Assembly (NCBI GenBank): GCA_033557685.1
Contig: JAWQRN010000608.1
Location: forward strand, 1-27,862
DNA length: 27,862 nucleotides
Direction of reading: 5' to 3'
Origin: Sperchopsis tessellata
Lineage: Eukaryota > Arthropoda > Insecta > Coleoptera > Hydrophilidae
The notes beneath the pieces were generated by a model. The model worked only from the letters and a program-made list of their open reading frames with translations, made no database searches and had not been told where the DNA came from. Position 1 is the first letter of the stretch. The number at the start of each line of letters is the position of its first letter. Both the position numbers and the translations under genes were made by a program. This document shows, piece by piece, positions 18,781 through 27,862 of the stretch.

Positions 18781-19017
18781 GCCATTGAGGGGTATGATCG
18801 TTGCAACAATATCAATAGGAACGATGGTTTTCGGCTACCAATTGCTTGGAGAATCCCCTCTCTCATTGCTCTCCTCCTGCACTCAGCAATAAGCGCCCGA
18901 ACGTAACGGCTCCGCGTTACATCCCCCACTCTAGTAATTGCTTATATAAGCATAATCCGGACGAGTTTAGATCAGAGCAGTGATTTCATTCGTTGAAGTA
19001 ATATAACTCGCCTTAAA

Positions 19018-19088
19018 AATGTCCCCTGAAACTGCGTACGAAACGTCGGCACTTGTCAGAGCCTCTACACGGTTTTCACCTGGAAACA
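19018..19088 (+). repeat. PLE 2 right terminal arm
   Basis: CCCCTGAAACTGCGTACGAA followed by ACGTCGGCACTTGTC, TCTACACGG and CCTGGAAA. The CCTGAA...GAAACGTCGG wording is common to PLE 3' ends. It pairs in inverted orientation with 17645-17716. Confidence 0.78.
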
Positions 19089-20449
19089 ACATTCATATAA
19101 ATAAATAGATATTAATTGATTCAGGATAATTTATACCGTACTTCTCTGATCGACAAACGCATATTTCAGAAAATATTTATTATGACAATTTATTTTATAA
19201 TGTCGGAAGAAATATTGATCTGAAAAAAGGTTTTAGACTAGAAATACTCTTCAGTTTTAATTGATATTTATGGCACAGCAGCAGGTAGAGGAATAAGTGT
19301 TTAAATGTTCCAGTAGGTGGTGCCGTAAATTTTCGTTTTCTACTTGCAATAGAAGTGCAGCGGCCCAGCAAACTTCAGACAATACTTATAATTAATTGCT
19401 TTTGATATATTTTTTCAGTATCCAATGCTCTTAACTCACCTTAAATAAGTTTTTTTTTGTACTATTTTACAAAAGGCTTTTAATACTTATTTGTACAATA
19501 TGCAAACTCAATATTTACTATTTCACTAACAATACCTACGTATAATATGATTACATCACAAAAGCTTTGGAAATACGTGCTTACATAAACTACTTTGGTG
19601 AATTCTCTAGCTCACAAGACCGTTGCTTAGATAGAAACGTACTACATATTGTGTATGAATATATGGACGATCAGGATTTAATTGTTTCTTAGATGAATGA
19701 TCACTCCAAATATATGCTGACAACTAAACTATTTCTAAACGTTATTTGAGAGTATATCCGTGTATCACATCAAATTATGGGGAATTTCCAGCATGAAAAT
19801 ACTTTTAAAGTAATTGTTTGTGTATAGAGTTACATCGTCTGGTTTTAAAATAGAAAAGTCTCACAGTCTTTGAAGAACATGGTCAAGTAATAAAAGGGAA
19901 AAAAATCGGGAAGTAGAGAATGCCTATGTGAAGTTAATGAAATATTTTCTGTTAAACGAGGATGACGGAGAATATTTTAAAATAATTTTATGCACGTTTT
20001 CCCTGAACTCATAAACTGGATAACGAGGATAAGACTTTTTAATTATCTTTTATGCAGAAATCCACTGTCTTTCTATGTTTTAAATAAATCCTATTTTCCG
20101 ATGCCCGTAACATTAACCGCGTAATTTTTTTTTCAAATCTGTTGAAAAAATATACTTTTCGTTGCAAATGATCGAATATATAATCTTAAATAGAAACACA
20201 ATATACAATGTTTTAATGTCACAAAAAGAACCATTCATTATTTTATACAAATCTTTTTCTTAGAATAATATATTTACTATCATTACATTTGTTTATTTGT
20301 ATGATAGATTGCAAAGCATGGGTGTAAACATAGTTCAACACCAAATCCTGGTTTCGTCTCTTATCCGCTTACCATTACTATTCTTCTCTGAACAGCAAAC
20401 AGCATATTGTCGTCTGAGTTATCTTTTTATAGCATTCATAAAATTTTCT
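19089..20449. other. AT-rich interval without recognisable content
   Basis: About 1.36 kb with no open frame worth reporting on either strand, no tandem array and no terminal repeat I can see. A YVDD-bearing upstream part of PLE 3 was looked for near 20300-20450 and not found. Confidence 0.55.
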
Positions 20450-21250
20450 TGACCTTAAACTAATCATTTATACACCAAACCTACATCTTGAAATATACCG
20501 TAAACCGACCTATACTGACGCAATTATACATAATTCATCCAATCACCCTAAATAACTTAAAATGACATGCTTAATCTACTAAACAGATTAGACACAACCC
20601 TCCTAGCAGAACAAGCATATCAAGGTCTTAGAACAATTGAATGAACAGCGAAAAATAATGGTTCTCACACTAACAAACTAAATATACCACAAACAAACAC
20701 CACAAACAAACACCACAAACAAACACCACAAACAAACACCACAAACAAACACCACAAACAAACACCAAAAACACACCAACAACATATGGCTAACCTTTAC
20801 ATACAGTGGTCCCGAAATATTCGGAATCCCCAAACTACATAATTTAACAGAATGATGCCAAAATAGCATTTAGAACCACAATCAACACAATCAAAGCATT
20901 CCGTCCAAACACAAATGTTAGTGACATTTTCACAAAATCCGGAGTATAAAAACTAACTTGCCCACATTCAAACATTTTTACATAAGATAAACCGCAAGAT
21001 GTCAAAGCATATCACAAACCCCACATAAACTATGCAACATTCTATAATACCTGTTAGAAAAGAAACATCCAATAGATACCATAACTAATATAACGACTGT
21101 CATAAATACAAAAAAACCCACCTAAACTTTACAACCCAAAAGCAAATAGAAATATGTAAACACAAATCCCTAGAAATGCTAAATGACCAGACAATATATC
21201 ACTCATAAAGACTATTGTAAATTTTAAACACACACCTTGTCCAAAGAATT
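20450..21250 (+). mobile_element. Penelope-like retroelement 3, heavily decayed
   Basis: Pieces in shifting plus-strand frames recover the PLE C-terminus. IYRKPTYTDAIIHNSSNHPK (about 20495) is the 'YRKPT.TD..IH..SNHP' block. AYQGLRTIE-stop-TAKNNGS (about 20617) is the thumb 'L..I..IA.NNGY' motif. IAFRTTINTIKAFRPNTNVS (from about 20864) with DIFTKSGV-stop-KLTCP (about 20924) is the linker and the start of the GIY-YIG nuclease, where GVY has become GV-stop. LEMLNDQT (about 21174) is near its end. It differs in wording from PLE 1 and PLE 2, so it is a separate family. The strand is strongly A+C rich from about 20440 to 21300. No terminal arms were identified. Confidence 0.75.
20686..20763. repeat. 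13-bp minisatellite, six perfect units
   Basis: ACCACAAACAAAC is repeated six times without a mismatch and then degenerates into ACCAAAAACACACC. It lies between the thumb motif and the linker of PLE 3, so it expanded inside the retroelement. The long Val/Cys/Trp string open on the minus strand here is a by-product. Confidence 0.97.
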
Positions 21251-21877
21251 GCCATCTGACAAACACGCCATTGCATATCTCCCACAAACAATTATAATTT
21301 ACGAAGTTGTACCAAGATCTTCAGTTTACCATCAGCTAACAAGAGGAGCTGATCGATCGTGGCATGTAAGTGAAGTGATAGTGTCCAATCAAGGACTATT
21401 AGTAAACTAAAAAATAATTAACCATGACAGGCAGAAGTTTTGAGCCAGGAGGAAGGTTAGGTGTTTTATTCTCTGTAGCGTTTTTGATATGGGGGTGATG
21501 TTTCGGAGAAACGCTACTTCTACTAACTGGAGGTATTATTTACTAGTCGTGAAAATACTGACTCGTTCAAATAGAATCTGAATGACGCTTTGAGACAGAT
21601 TGACGCTTCAAGACTGATTGAATACTTCAAGACGGATGCTAACTCGCCACCCTATTGAAAGCTGCTATGTTTAACATTAGCCTTGTGTAGATGGGGATGA
21701 TGACGTAATGCAATGCCTGTGTAATACTGGAAGTATCTCTTCAGGGATACTTTCCACCAGTGATTACTAAATTCCCCTGCTATACAACAATAAATGACGT
21801 CATTAGACTAATACAACTGAAGAAATTTCTTCATCCAGTGTTCCAAGTCGAATAGCGTTCTTTAACGAGCATAAAAT
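21251..21877. other. Unassigned stretch with a short degenerate tandem repeat
   Basis: At about 21577-21640 the motif TGACGCTT(T/C)(G/A)AGAC, later GAATACTTCAAGAC, recurs at roughly 20-bp intervals three times. Otherwise no gene or element is recognised. Confidence 0.45.
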
Positions 21878-22164
21878 ACATGGGGACCTGTTCCCAAATT
21901 ACAAAGAGTTAACCGCCTAGACTACGTCTCTATATCAGGGCACAACTCAATTGTTCTTTAAAGTCAGTGGGGTAAAAACGAAACTGTTGAGGTGCTGGTC
22001 TACTAATCCGAAGAAAGAGGGATCTAGTACTGTCCGCAGTAATGTGTTTTTGGAATAAACTTGTAAATTGATTTGGAAAATGTATCTCTTGATAAGATTA
22101 AATTTATTATGTTTTAAAGAAACATCGCATTTAGTACAACAATTTATTTCATTGTTATAAAGTT
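21878..22164 (+). repeat. 287-bp dispersed repeat, copy 1
   Basis: Starts ACATGGGGACCTGTTCCCAA and ends TTATTTCATTGTTATAAAGTT. It matches 23935-24221 with the same length and only scattered substitutions, while the flanks are unrelated. No terminal inverted repeats, no tRNA-type B box and no open frame were seen. It could be a SINE-like element or a solo LTR; I cannot decide. Confidence 0.85.
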
Positions 22165-23089
22165 TTGGCTCGTATAAGTGTCAGACTGGTTATATTTAAG
22201 AAAATTGTAGTTTAACAAAGGACTGTGGAATATAATTAGATAAAATCATTAACCAAGTTAGTTGTTTCTCAGGGCTACTTATTTCGTTTTCAAAAAACTT
22301 TCAATTTACAAGTAAGACCTTCCACATTTATTAATATATAATGAATGTTACAGTTTGCTAAGCGAAACTACGTTTTCAATGTAATTATATCTAATTCAGG
22401 TCATTTTCTACGTTGGAATAGTAAATCAAGGAAGTTTTGAAAGGTGAAAACCGATTTGTAATGTGGGGGAGTTAACTAAGCTTTGCGGATTTGTTATCGC
22501 ATCCCATTTCCTTGTGCGTAGTTAGTGAAAAAACACATGTAATACAATAGTTCGGCTTCATTTTGTGGATTGGTGTTTTTACGCTGCATCTCTTGGGTCA
22601 CTCCTAACGAGATCCTTGAAACGTCAACTCTACTATGGAAGCCTCTAACGATCCCACTTTGGTTACCCGTCACCGCCCTCCTGACATTTATAACGTACAC
22701 GAGATGTTTGGTCAGAGAGACGACAGGTGAATTTATACATGTCTCATTCCCAGAGAAGAAATTTCCACTTTATTCAACTTCCTCATTGTGTACATGAAAA
22801 TCAAGACATTTTTTCAGACCACCATTTGTATGTAGATTAATTAGATCTTATTTCAATTAAATGAAATATATTAAATATTGTTCTTATTAACACTTACTAT
22901 AATTATAAAATTGTCGTGGATTATAGAGTCATATACAATTGTGTTATATATAAACACATTATAAATGATATGTTACTATTTAAAGATTTCATATTTAATT
23001 ATTTTGTCTCTAATCTGGGAATATATTAATATATAGTCAAATCTGAGAGAATACTGATAATCACAAAATTTTAAATAAATATCTTTAGG
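22165..23089. other. Stretch with no recognisable gene
   Basis: Frames at 22494-22700 (minus) and 22570-22797 (plus) overlap antisense to each other and show no domain. An ACGAGATCCTTGAAACGTCA block at about 22607 vaguely recalls a PLE terminal motif, but nothing else supports that. Confidence 0.45.
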
Positions 23090-24765
23090 TGGTATACAAC
23101 TATTCAGATGAGATGGTCGCAACATTCTATGAAGAGATGACTGATCTTCATGAGAGTTAAAATGCACCTATTGAGATTATCATAGAAGATTTTAACGCAA
23201 ACGTGGGGGAAATATAACTAAGAGGTCAGGTTGTAGGTACATTTGGGTTTAGAAGTAGAAATGAAAGACGAAACAGACTTGTAATATGGACAAAATCAAG
23301 AAATCACAGCAAATGTCATGTTTTCTAATAAAACGTCACGAAAATATACCTGGCAAGGTCCAAACAACACCAGGAACGAGATTGGTTACATACTCACTAA
23401 CAGAAGAGCCATTATACAATACTGCACAGTTCTGCACTGGTGTTCATCGTTTGGTTAAGTGTAGAAAATCTGTGAAAGAAAAATTTAGTTGGCCCATCTA
23501 AAATCCAACCAAGAATTAATTCCTGTGAGAGAATAAAGTGATGCTGGTAAAGTGTTTCATATAATAACAGATACGGCGCGAGTCATAGGTGGAACTGTAA
23601 ATGGCAAAAGTAGTCGAAAATTCACAAACATATTAAGACCCTTAGAAAGTAACAAAGATAACTAAAATGTAAAGGTAGAATATAGAGTGTTAGGAACTTT
23701 CAAAAAACCAGGAAAAAGCGACTATGAAGCCACACTCCAGGTGATAGAACAGCATAGGAGCTTCAAACATATGGCACGGAGGCATGCTAATAGCTCTCAG
23801 ATCTGAAAACGGTTAGGGACTTGATAATAGAGAGGAATTCCTTGAAGTGGTCAGAAAGTTTTATCACGAACTATATCGAGATGAATGGGGCCATAGAAAC
23901 ATCTCTTTCGAGAAAGACCCTCCTCCTATGTAACACATGGGGACCTGTTCCCAAATTACAAAGAGTTAACCGCCTAGACTACGTCCCGATATCAGGTCAC
24001 AGCTCAATTGTTCTTTAAAATCAGTGGGGTAAAAAAGAAACAGTTGAGGTGCAGGTCTACTAATCCGAAGAAAGAGGGATCTAGTGCTGTCCGCAGCAAT
24101 CTTTTATTGGAATAAACTTGTAAATTGATTTGGAAAATGTATCTCTAGATAAGATTAAATTTATTATGTTTTAAAGAAACATCGCATTTAATACAACAAT
24201 TTATTTCATTGTTATAAAGTTGCATATGCTCTAAAATCCGGAAAAGATGGGATCACCGTTGATATTCTAAAAATTGCTCGAGATGAGATATATACAGTTA
24301 TGGTAAAACTGTATATGTACGTCATATGTAGAAACAAAAAGAAATAGCAGGTTATTGAATCAATGCAACACTTATTTAAAAAAAGATAACAAATAAGATC
24401 TGAAAAACTTCCATCTAATCAGCATCACATCCTTAGTAAAATTATTACGAATCGCCTTAAAAACCAATTAATTTCTTACCAACTCAAAGAATCGACAGGT
24501 TTTCGTATTGAATATAGCGTAATAAACCACATTCACACGATGGGTGAAGTAATATCTAAAGGTAGCAAGTATAACCTGCCACTACGTTGTTTATTCGTAG
24601 ACTATGACAAAGCATTTAACTCGATCTAGATATCTGCAGTTTTTAAAGCTTTTGTCCAAAATTACATTCCATTTTCCTACATATAACTAATTAACAAAAT
24701 CTATAAAAAAGACACAGCAAACGTTAAAAGATACGGAGAGAGTTTTATCCCCACTCACGATTTCT
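23090..24765 (+). mobile_element. Non-LTR retrotransposon with endonuclease remnant, split by the 287-bp repeat
   Basis: From about 23099, YSDEMVATFYEEMTDL leads to IEIIIEDFNANVGE (about 23176), a damaged version of the 'GDFNA.VG' motif of LINE apurinic-type endonucleases. FGFRSRNERRNRLVIWTKSR (about 23248) follows and a shifted NEIGYILTNRRAI (about 23377) continues the domain. The linker has DNREEFLEVVRKFYHELYRD (about 23823) and ISFEKDPPP. The match then breaks at 23935 for the repeat and resumes at 24222 with AYALKSGKDGITVDILKIAR (RT entry), GFRIEYSVINHIHT (about 24501) and LRCLFVDYDKAFNSI-stop (motif A, about 24583). It ends near 24765, before any YADD. There are many stops. The family is RTE-like in wording. 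Confidence 0.78.
23935..24221 (+). repeat. 287-bp dispersed repeat, copy 2, inside a LINE
   Basis: Same ends and length as 21878-22164. LINE linker sequence stops just before it and LINE RT-entry sequence starts just after it, so the repeat behaves as a unit that inserted into the LINE. A 65-codon open frame at 23821-24018 runs across the LINE/repeat junction and is not a gene. Confidence 0.85.
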
Positions 24766-25003
24766 CAGACGTTTCACTCTTGTTAAGTTGCATCACGATA
24801 TCATGAATTATATGTACCAGAGACGGTGCGTGTTATTTTTATGGCGAGGAGAGCCACACGTCGTTACAAAAATTCAAAGGACTTGAGATACATTAACGCT
24901 AAATAAAATTTGGAATGTTGACTTCGTGGTTTAGTGTTTCTCTGTCGGACGTACTTTGAAGCTTTGAAATACTCCCACCACAAAAAATATGCATCGCACC
25001 TGA

Positions 25004-25042
25004 TATGAACAAAATTATTTTTCATATTTTATTTTGTTCATA
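25004..25042. repeat. Perfect 12-bp inverted repeat hairpin
   Basis: TATGAACAAAAT at 25004-25015 and ATTTTGTTCATA at 25031-25042, with a 15-base AT-rich loop. It lies just beyond the inner end of the hAT-like terminus and may be an internal palindrome of that element. Confidence 0.7.
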
Positions 25043-25079
25043 CCATTTTAAAAATGCAAAAAAACATACGTTTAAAAAA

Positions 25080-25173
25080 TTCGGGCCACGTTTTATAGTC
25101 AGCCCATTAACGGCCGCCAAAAATGTGCGTGCAGTGCGCATGTTGCGCGCGAGCCCTCCGTTGCCGAACCCTG
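25080..25173 (-). mobile_element. Orphan hAT-like terminal sequence
   Basis: On the minus strand, CAGGGTTCGGCAACGGAGGG begins at 25173, then CTCGCGCGCAACATGCGC. This matches the familiar outer end of one hAT group (CAG.G.TCGGCAA...GGC.CGCG). It stands out as a GC-rich, CpG-rich patch in AT-rich DNA. The eight bases outside are CTCTATAC. I did not find a partner end with the same eight bases, so the element is truncated or its other end lies unrecognised. Overlapping open frames on both strands here are artefacts of the GC patch. Confidence 0.5.
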
Positions 25174-26593
25174 CTCTATACCAACATAGTTTGTACATTG
25201 TAGAATTGTATATTCGAAATGGCCAGTATGGGCGCAAGTCCCCAATTTTTATATAAATTTTCATGATGATAAACAGATAAATTTCCTTAAACCCTTGAGA
25301 AATTATTGGCTCCTAAGACTTTTTGAACAAAGTTAGAACAAAGGCAATTTTAAAGAAATATGCAATTCTTATTCAACTCGCACAAACTCTTACTGATAGG
25401 AATTAGAAAGTCGACTGACTTTCTCTAGACGAATTAAATTTCAGGCTATTATTTACGTAGATCGGTCTATTTTCCTCTGAGATTTAGGAGCCAATGGGAA
25501 ACTCAATTGCACTATATTCTGAAACTCTTAACGGCCTGACGTGATTACACGCTACCATATATCAACTGGAGGATGCCTATATTTTGATCATTGCTGCAAA
25601 TGTTAGATCGATATAACTCCAGACAGATATAGTAGAGTTCATGGGGGGAAATTTCAATTAGCTTTCTTGCTATATTAACATAAATTATTTATTGGTATTA
25701 TAAAAAGGTATTCGCTTATTTAATTATATGTAAAGTTAAGTGAATATTTTTAAAGTATACACCTAGCTATGGAGAAATTATATTATTGTAACAATCCTAA
25801 TTTTCTAAGTAAATCTCTTATAAAGGTACACCCCAATTCTGTGTTTCTAACTGTCTTATATCTTCTTTAGCAACACTGTTCGGCCATGATCAACTAATTT
25901 TTATTGTTCATAATATACGTACATACATATTAAACTACTGCTAATCATATTTATGCATCAGTATTATAACTATACTATTTTTTTACCGAATGAATTCCAA
26001 GCCCCTGAAATTTTATACTAAGAAAAGTCTCCTAGGCGGGGAATCGAATTCGATTAGTCACTATGAATTCTAATACTGCTTAAATAATTGTTTTCAAATG
26101 TTGTTTCAATAATAACCGTAGAAGCTTAAAACAACATCTAATATTGCTAGTTACCGTGAGATTTGAAAATTGAATATATATTAATTTCGAATTCAGAAAA
26201 ATTCCATTTCAGCTGCCCCACAAAAGAAGTTGTGGACAATTGTATATTAAGAGGCAGAGCGGCAGACTAAGGATGTATAGACAATAGTAAATCTACTACA
26301 ATAACGACACTGATTCGAATTATCATTGTATTTTTTGTATTTCTACTAATGTTCATACGTCGTGGATTTGAAATTTCGCTTGCTTTGTCCTCTCCTCTTT
26401 GTTTTGAGAAGAACTACCTTTTGGATATGATTTCTACCGATATCCTTCGGCCATTTTCAGATCAGCCAGTCAGAGGTATTCGTTTGCTCGCTCTCAGAAC
26501 GAATAAGCACATAAGTGGGATAGAAGTAATCTTCTCCATGTACATATGTAAAATTATTTTTAGTTGTATGTTTATATACGAATATATGACTTA
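25174..26593. other. AT-rich interval without recognised content
   Basis: No family-level match. The plus-strand frame at 26349-26594 is moderately protein-like but has no known domain and no splice context. I regard it as chance or an unrecognised element. Confidence 0.5.
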
Positions 26594-26645
26594 GTTGGGA
26601 ATATCGGCTTTACTTTTCGGACTATACCTAACCGATATTCCCAAC
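26594..26645. repeat. Perfect 14-bp inverted repeat
   Basis: GTTGGGAATATCGG (26594-26607) and CCGATATTCCCAAC (26632-26645) flank a 24-base spacer. The stem is perfect and would fold stably. It could be the closely spaced ends of a deleted transposon, a protein-binding palindrome or a structured RNA. Confidence 0.9.
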
Positions 26646-26714
26646 AAAAGAAACATAACTAGATCTAATTGAACGGTTAAACCATCTATAATGAAAAGAA
26701 CTTAAAGACATGCT

Positions 26715-27795
26715 AATTAATGGCTTCTGGTCTTTTCGTTGACCTATCTAAGGCGTTTGATACTATGAATCACGCCTTACTGCTGGAGAAGTGTTCTCAG
26801 TACGGAATTAGTGGTGCACCGCTGAGGTAGCTCTTTTCATACCTCTCTAATAGATCCCAACAGCTATGCGTTAGGCACTTTGGTGTCTCAACTCAATCAT
26901 CCATCCACACGTATAATTAAAGCTGGTGTACCTCAGAGCAGCATCCTGGGCTCGCTTCATTTTATTGTTTTTATTGATGACATTGATAATACACCACATA
27001 AAATTTGATTATTGGGGGCTCTTCATTCTTGGACATCATACATTGAATGAAAATTATTATGCAGTTTTAAAACAGTGGTTTATATCTAGCAAGCTTCTCC
27101 TAAACACTGCTAAAACAATTTATGTTCTGTTTCACGGTAGAAATATGGTTGATTACAGACATGGACGAAGCATATTGATGTGTTATGCACTGTCATTGGC
27201 AAAAATATCTACCCACTTATGGTATTAAAATAATACGTAGACCAAACGGTTCTATGCCAACATATTTTCTCATTTGAAGTATGGAATAATTTGGGGGGGG
27301 GGGGTCCTCTGATGTGTCCAGAATTCTTGTTCTTCAGAAGAGAGCTATGCGGATCATGTACGATATTGGATGTAGAGACTCATGCAGAAACTACTTTAGA
27401 TCAAATCAAATTGTAACCGTTCCTACTCTCTATATATTTGAGTGCTTGCTCTTAATGCGAAAAAATGTGGTCAAGTTTCAAACATGCCAGTGGTCACACA
27501 GCTACAATACGAGAAAAAAGGATCTTTATTATCCTACTCATAGGATTGAATTAACGCATAGGAGTTGCTTTTACAGAAGATTATTTTTTTATAATGCTTT
27601 GCCAGATCATATTCGGGAAATATCTATCTACCCTTCCTTTAAACGTGCTCTTTTTGAATTGCTCTGTCAATTCGAGCCATACACAGTATATGTTATGTAT
27701 TCTTATTTAATATTTTGTATGTAATGCTTTTGTTATATATTGACACTATTCACACTTGCAACATAATGCGATGTATAATGAATAAAGACGGGCTA
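26715..27795 (+). mobile_element. CR1/Jockey-grade non-LTR retrotransposon, 3' half
   Basis: SGLFVDLSKAFDTMNHALLL (about 26728) is RT motif A. CSQYGISGAPLR-stop follows, then LFSYLSNRSQQLCV and, after a shift, the motif B remnant KAGVPQSSILGS. The YADD block is missing. WFISSKLLLNTAKT (about 27081) is the usual 'WF..NKL.LN..KT' block. HLKYGIIWG runs into a G12 tract at 27293-27304. The open frame 27314-27724 then reads SRILVLQKRAMRIMYDIGCR, TVPTLYIFECLLLMRKN, HSYNTRKKDLYYP and FFYNALPDHIREISIYPSFK to a TAA at 27722-27724. An AATAAA follows at 27780-27785. Order and wording fit CR1-type LINEs of arthropods. No endonuclease is visible, so it is 5'-truncated. Confidence 0.85.
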
Positions 27796-27862
27796 GTGCC
27801 AAGTCCACTTAGAATTACTATTGTTGATTTAAACAAATTTTAAAAATTTTCTGACAATGTGA

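Larger units (their letters stand above)
17645..19088 (+). mobile_element. Penelope-like retroelement 2, degenerate, with inverted terminal arms
   Basis: Order on the plus strand: inverted terminal arm (17645-17716), a 33-bp tandem repeat (17727-17860), RT palm (17872-18424), thumb and GIY-YIG endonuclease (18425-18780), then the outward terminal arm (19018-19088). PLE RTs are related to telomerase and are fused to a GIY-YIG nuclease, which is what is seen. The RT lacks its N-terminal fingers. There are two in-frame stops in the palm and at least three frameshifts, so it is dead. It lies directly after the retrozyme-like array. Confidence 0.88.

Noticed and set aside
20686..20763. Regularly spaced short repeats resembling a CRISPR array
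   Set aside because: The units are contiguous with no spacers, and the setting is a eukaryotic retroelement; it is a minisatellite.
23821..24018. 65-codon open frame as a small gene
   Set aside because: It crosses the junction between LINE linker and the 287-bp repeat, so it is a fusion by insertion.
25005..25264. Overlapping open frames of about 80 codons on both strands
   Set aside because: They arise from the GC-rich hAT-like terminus; neither has a domain, and both cannot be real.
26349..26594. 81-codon open frame as a gene
   Set aside because: No domain, no splice context and it ends at the 14-bp palindrome; insufficient support.

Overview
This looks like an AT-rich, gene-poor stretch of an animal nuclear genome, most likely an arthropod and probably an insect. 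The grounds are an insect-style peptide-hormone receptor exon with a proper splice acceptor, a mariner transposon, Jockey, CR1-like and RTE-like non-LTR retrotransposons, and several Penelope-like elements (PLEs). Nearly every long open stretch is a decayed mobile-element fragment. The one convincing host coding segment is a terminal GPCR exon at 11821-12088 (minus strand). Species cannot be fixed from the sequence; the RTE-like families would fit a beetle or hemipteran, but that is only an impression.

Layout. 1-1230: (TA)n, AT-rich DNA and a 79-bp tandem duplication. 1263-2801: a degenerate PLE on the minus strand between two inverted terminal arms of about 330 bp. 2889-3075: a palindromic pair of PLE-type terminal sequences. 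4035-5798: a decayed LINE. 5800-9948: two copies of an unnamed repeat, one split by about 1.5 kb of unassigned DNA that carries a perfect NRF1/Ewg-type palindrome; a second LINE (7572-9235) lies between the copies. 9949: an orphan hAT-like terminus. 11821-12088: last exon of an AKH/ACP/GnRH-type receptor. 12760-13195: 3' end of another LINE. 13200-15480: a Jockey element split by a complete but dead DD34D mariner (13858-15074). 16639-16798: an unassigned exon-like frame.

The most interesting part is 17075-19088. Two direct copies of a roughly 350-370 bp repeat each carry, on the minus strand, the layout of a minimal type I hammerhead ribozyme: CTGATGA, a short stem II, GAAAC (CAAAC in the second copy), a 3-bp stem III and a GTC cleavage site closed by stem I. 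This is the organisation known for metazoan retrozymes. The array abuts a PLE with inverted terminal arms, a 33-bp tandem repeat, an RT with YVDD and a GIY-YIG endonuclease. PLEs are the machinery thought to mobilise animal retrozymes.

19089-27862 holds a third PLE remnant whose linker has expanded into a perfect 13-bp minisatellite (20686-20763); a 287-bp repeat present twice, once inside a LINE; the LINE itself (23090-24765); a second orphan hAT-like terminus (25173); a perfect 14-bp inverted repeat (26594-26645); and a CR1-like LINE 3' half (26715-27795). All boundaries were placed by eye and are approximate unless a sharp terminal repeat is cited.
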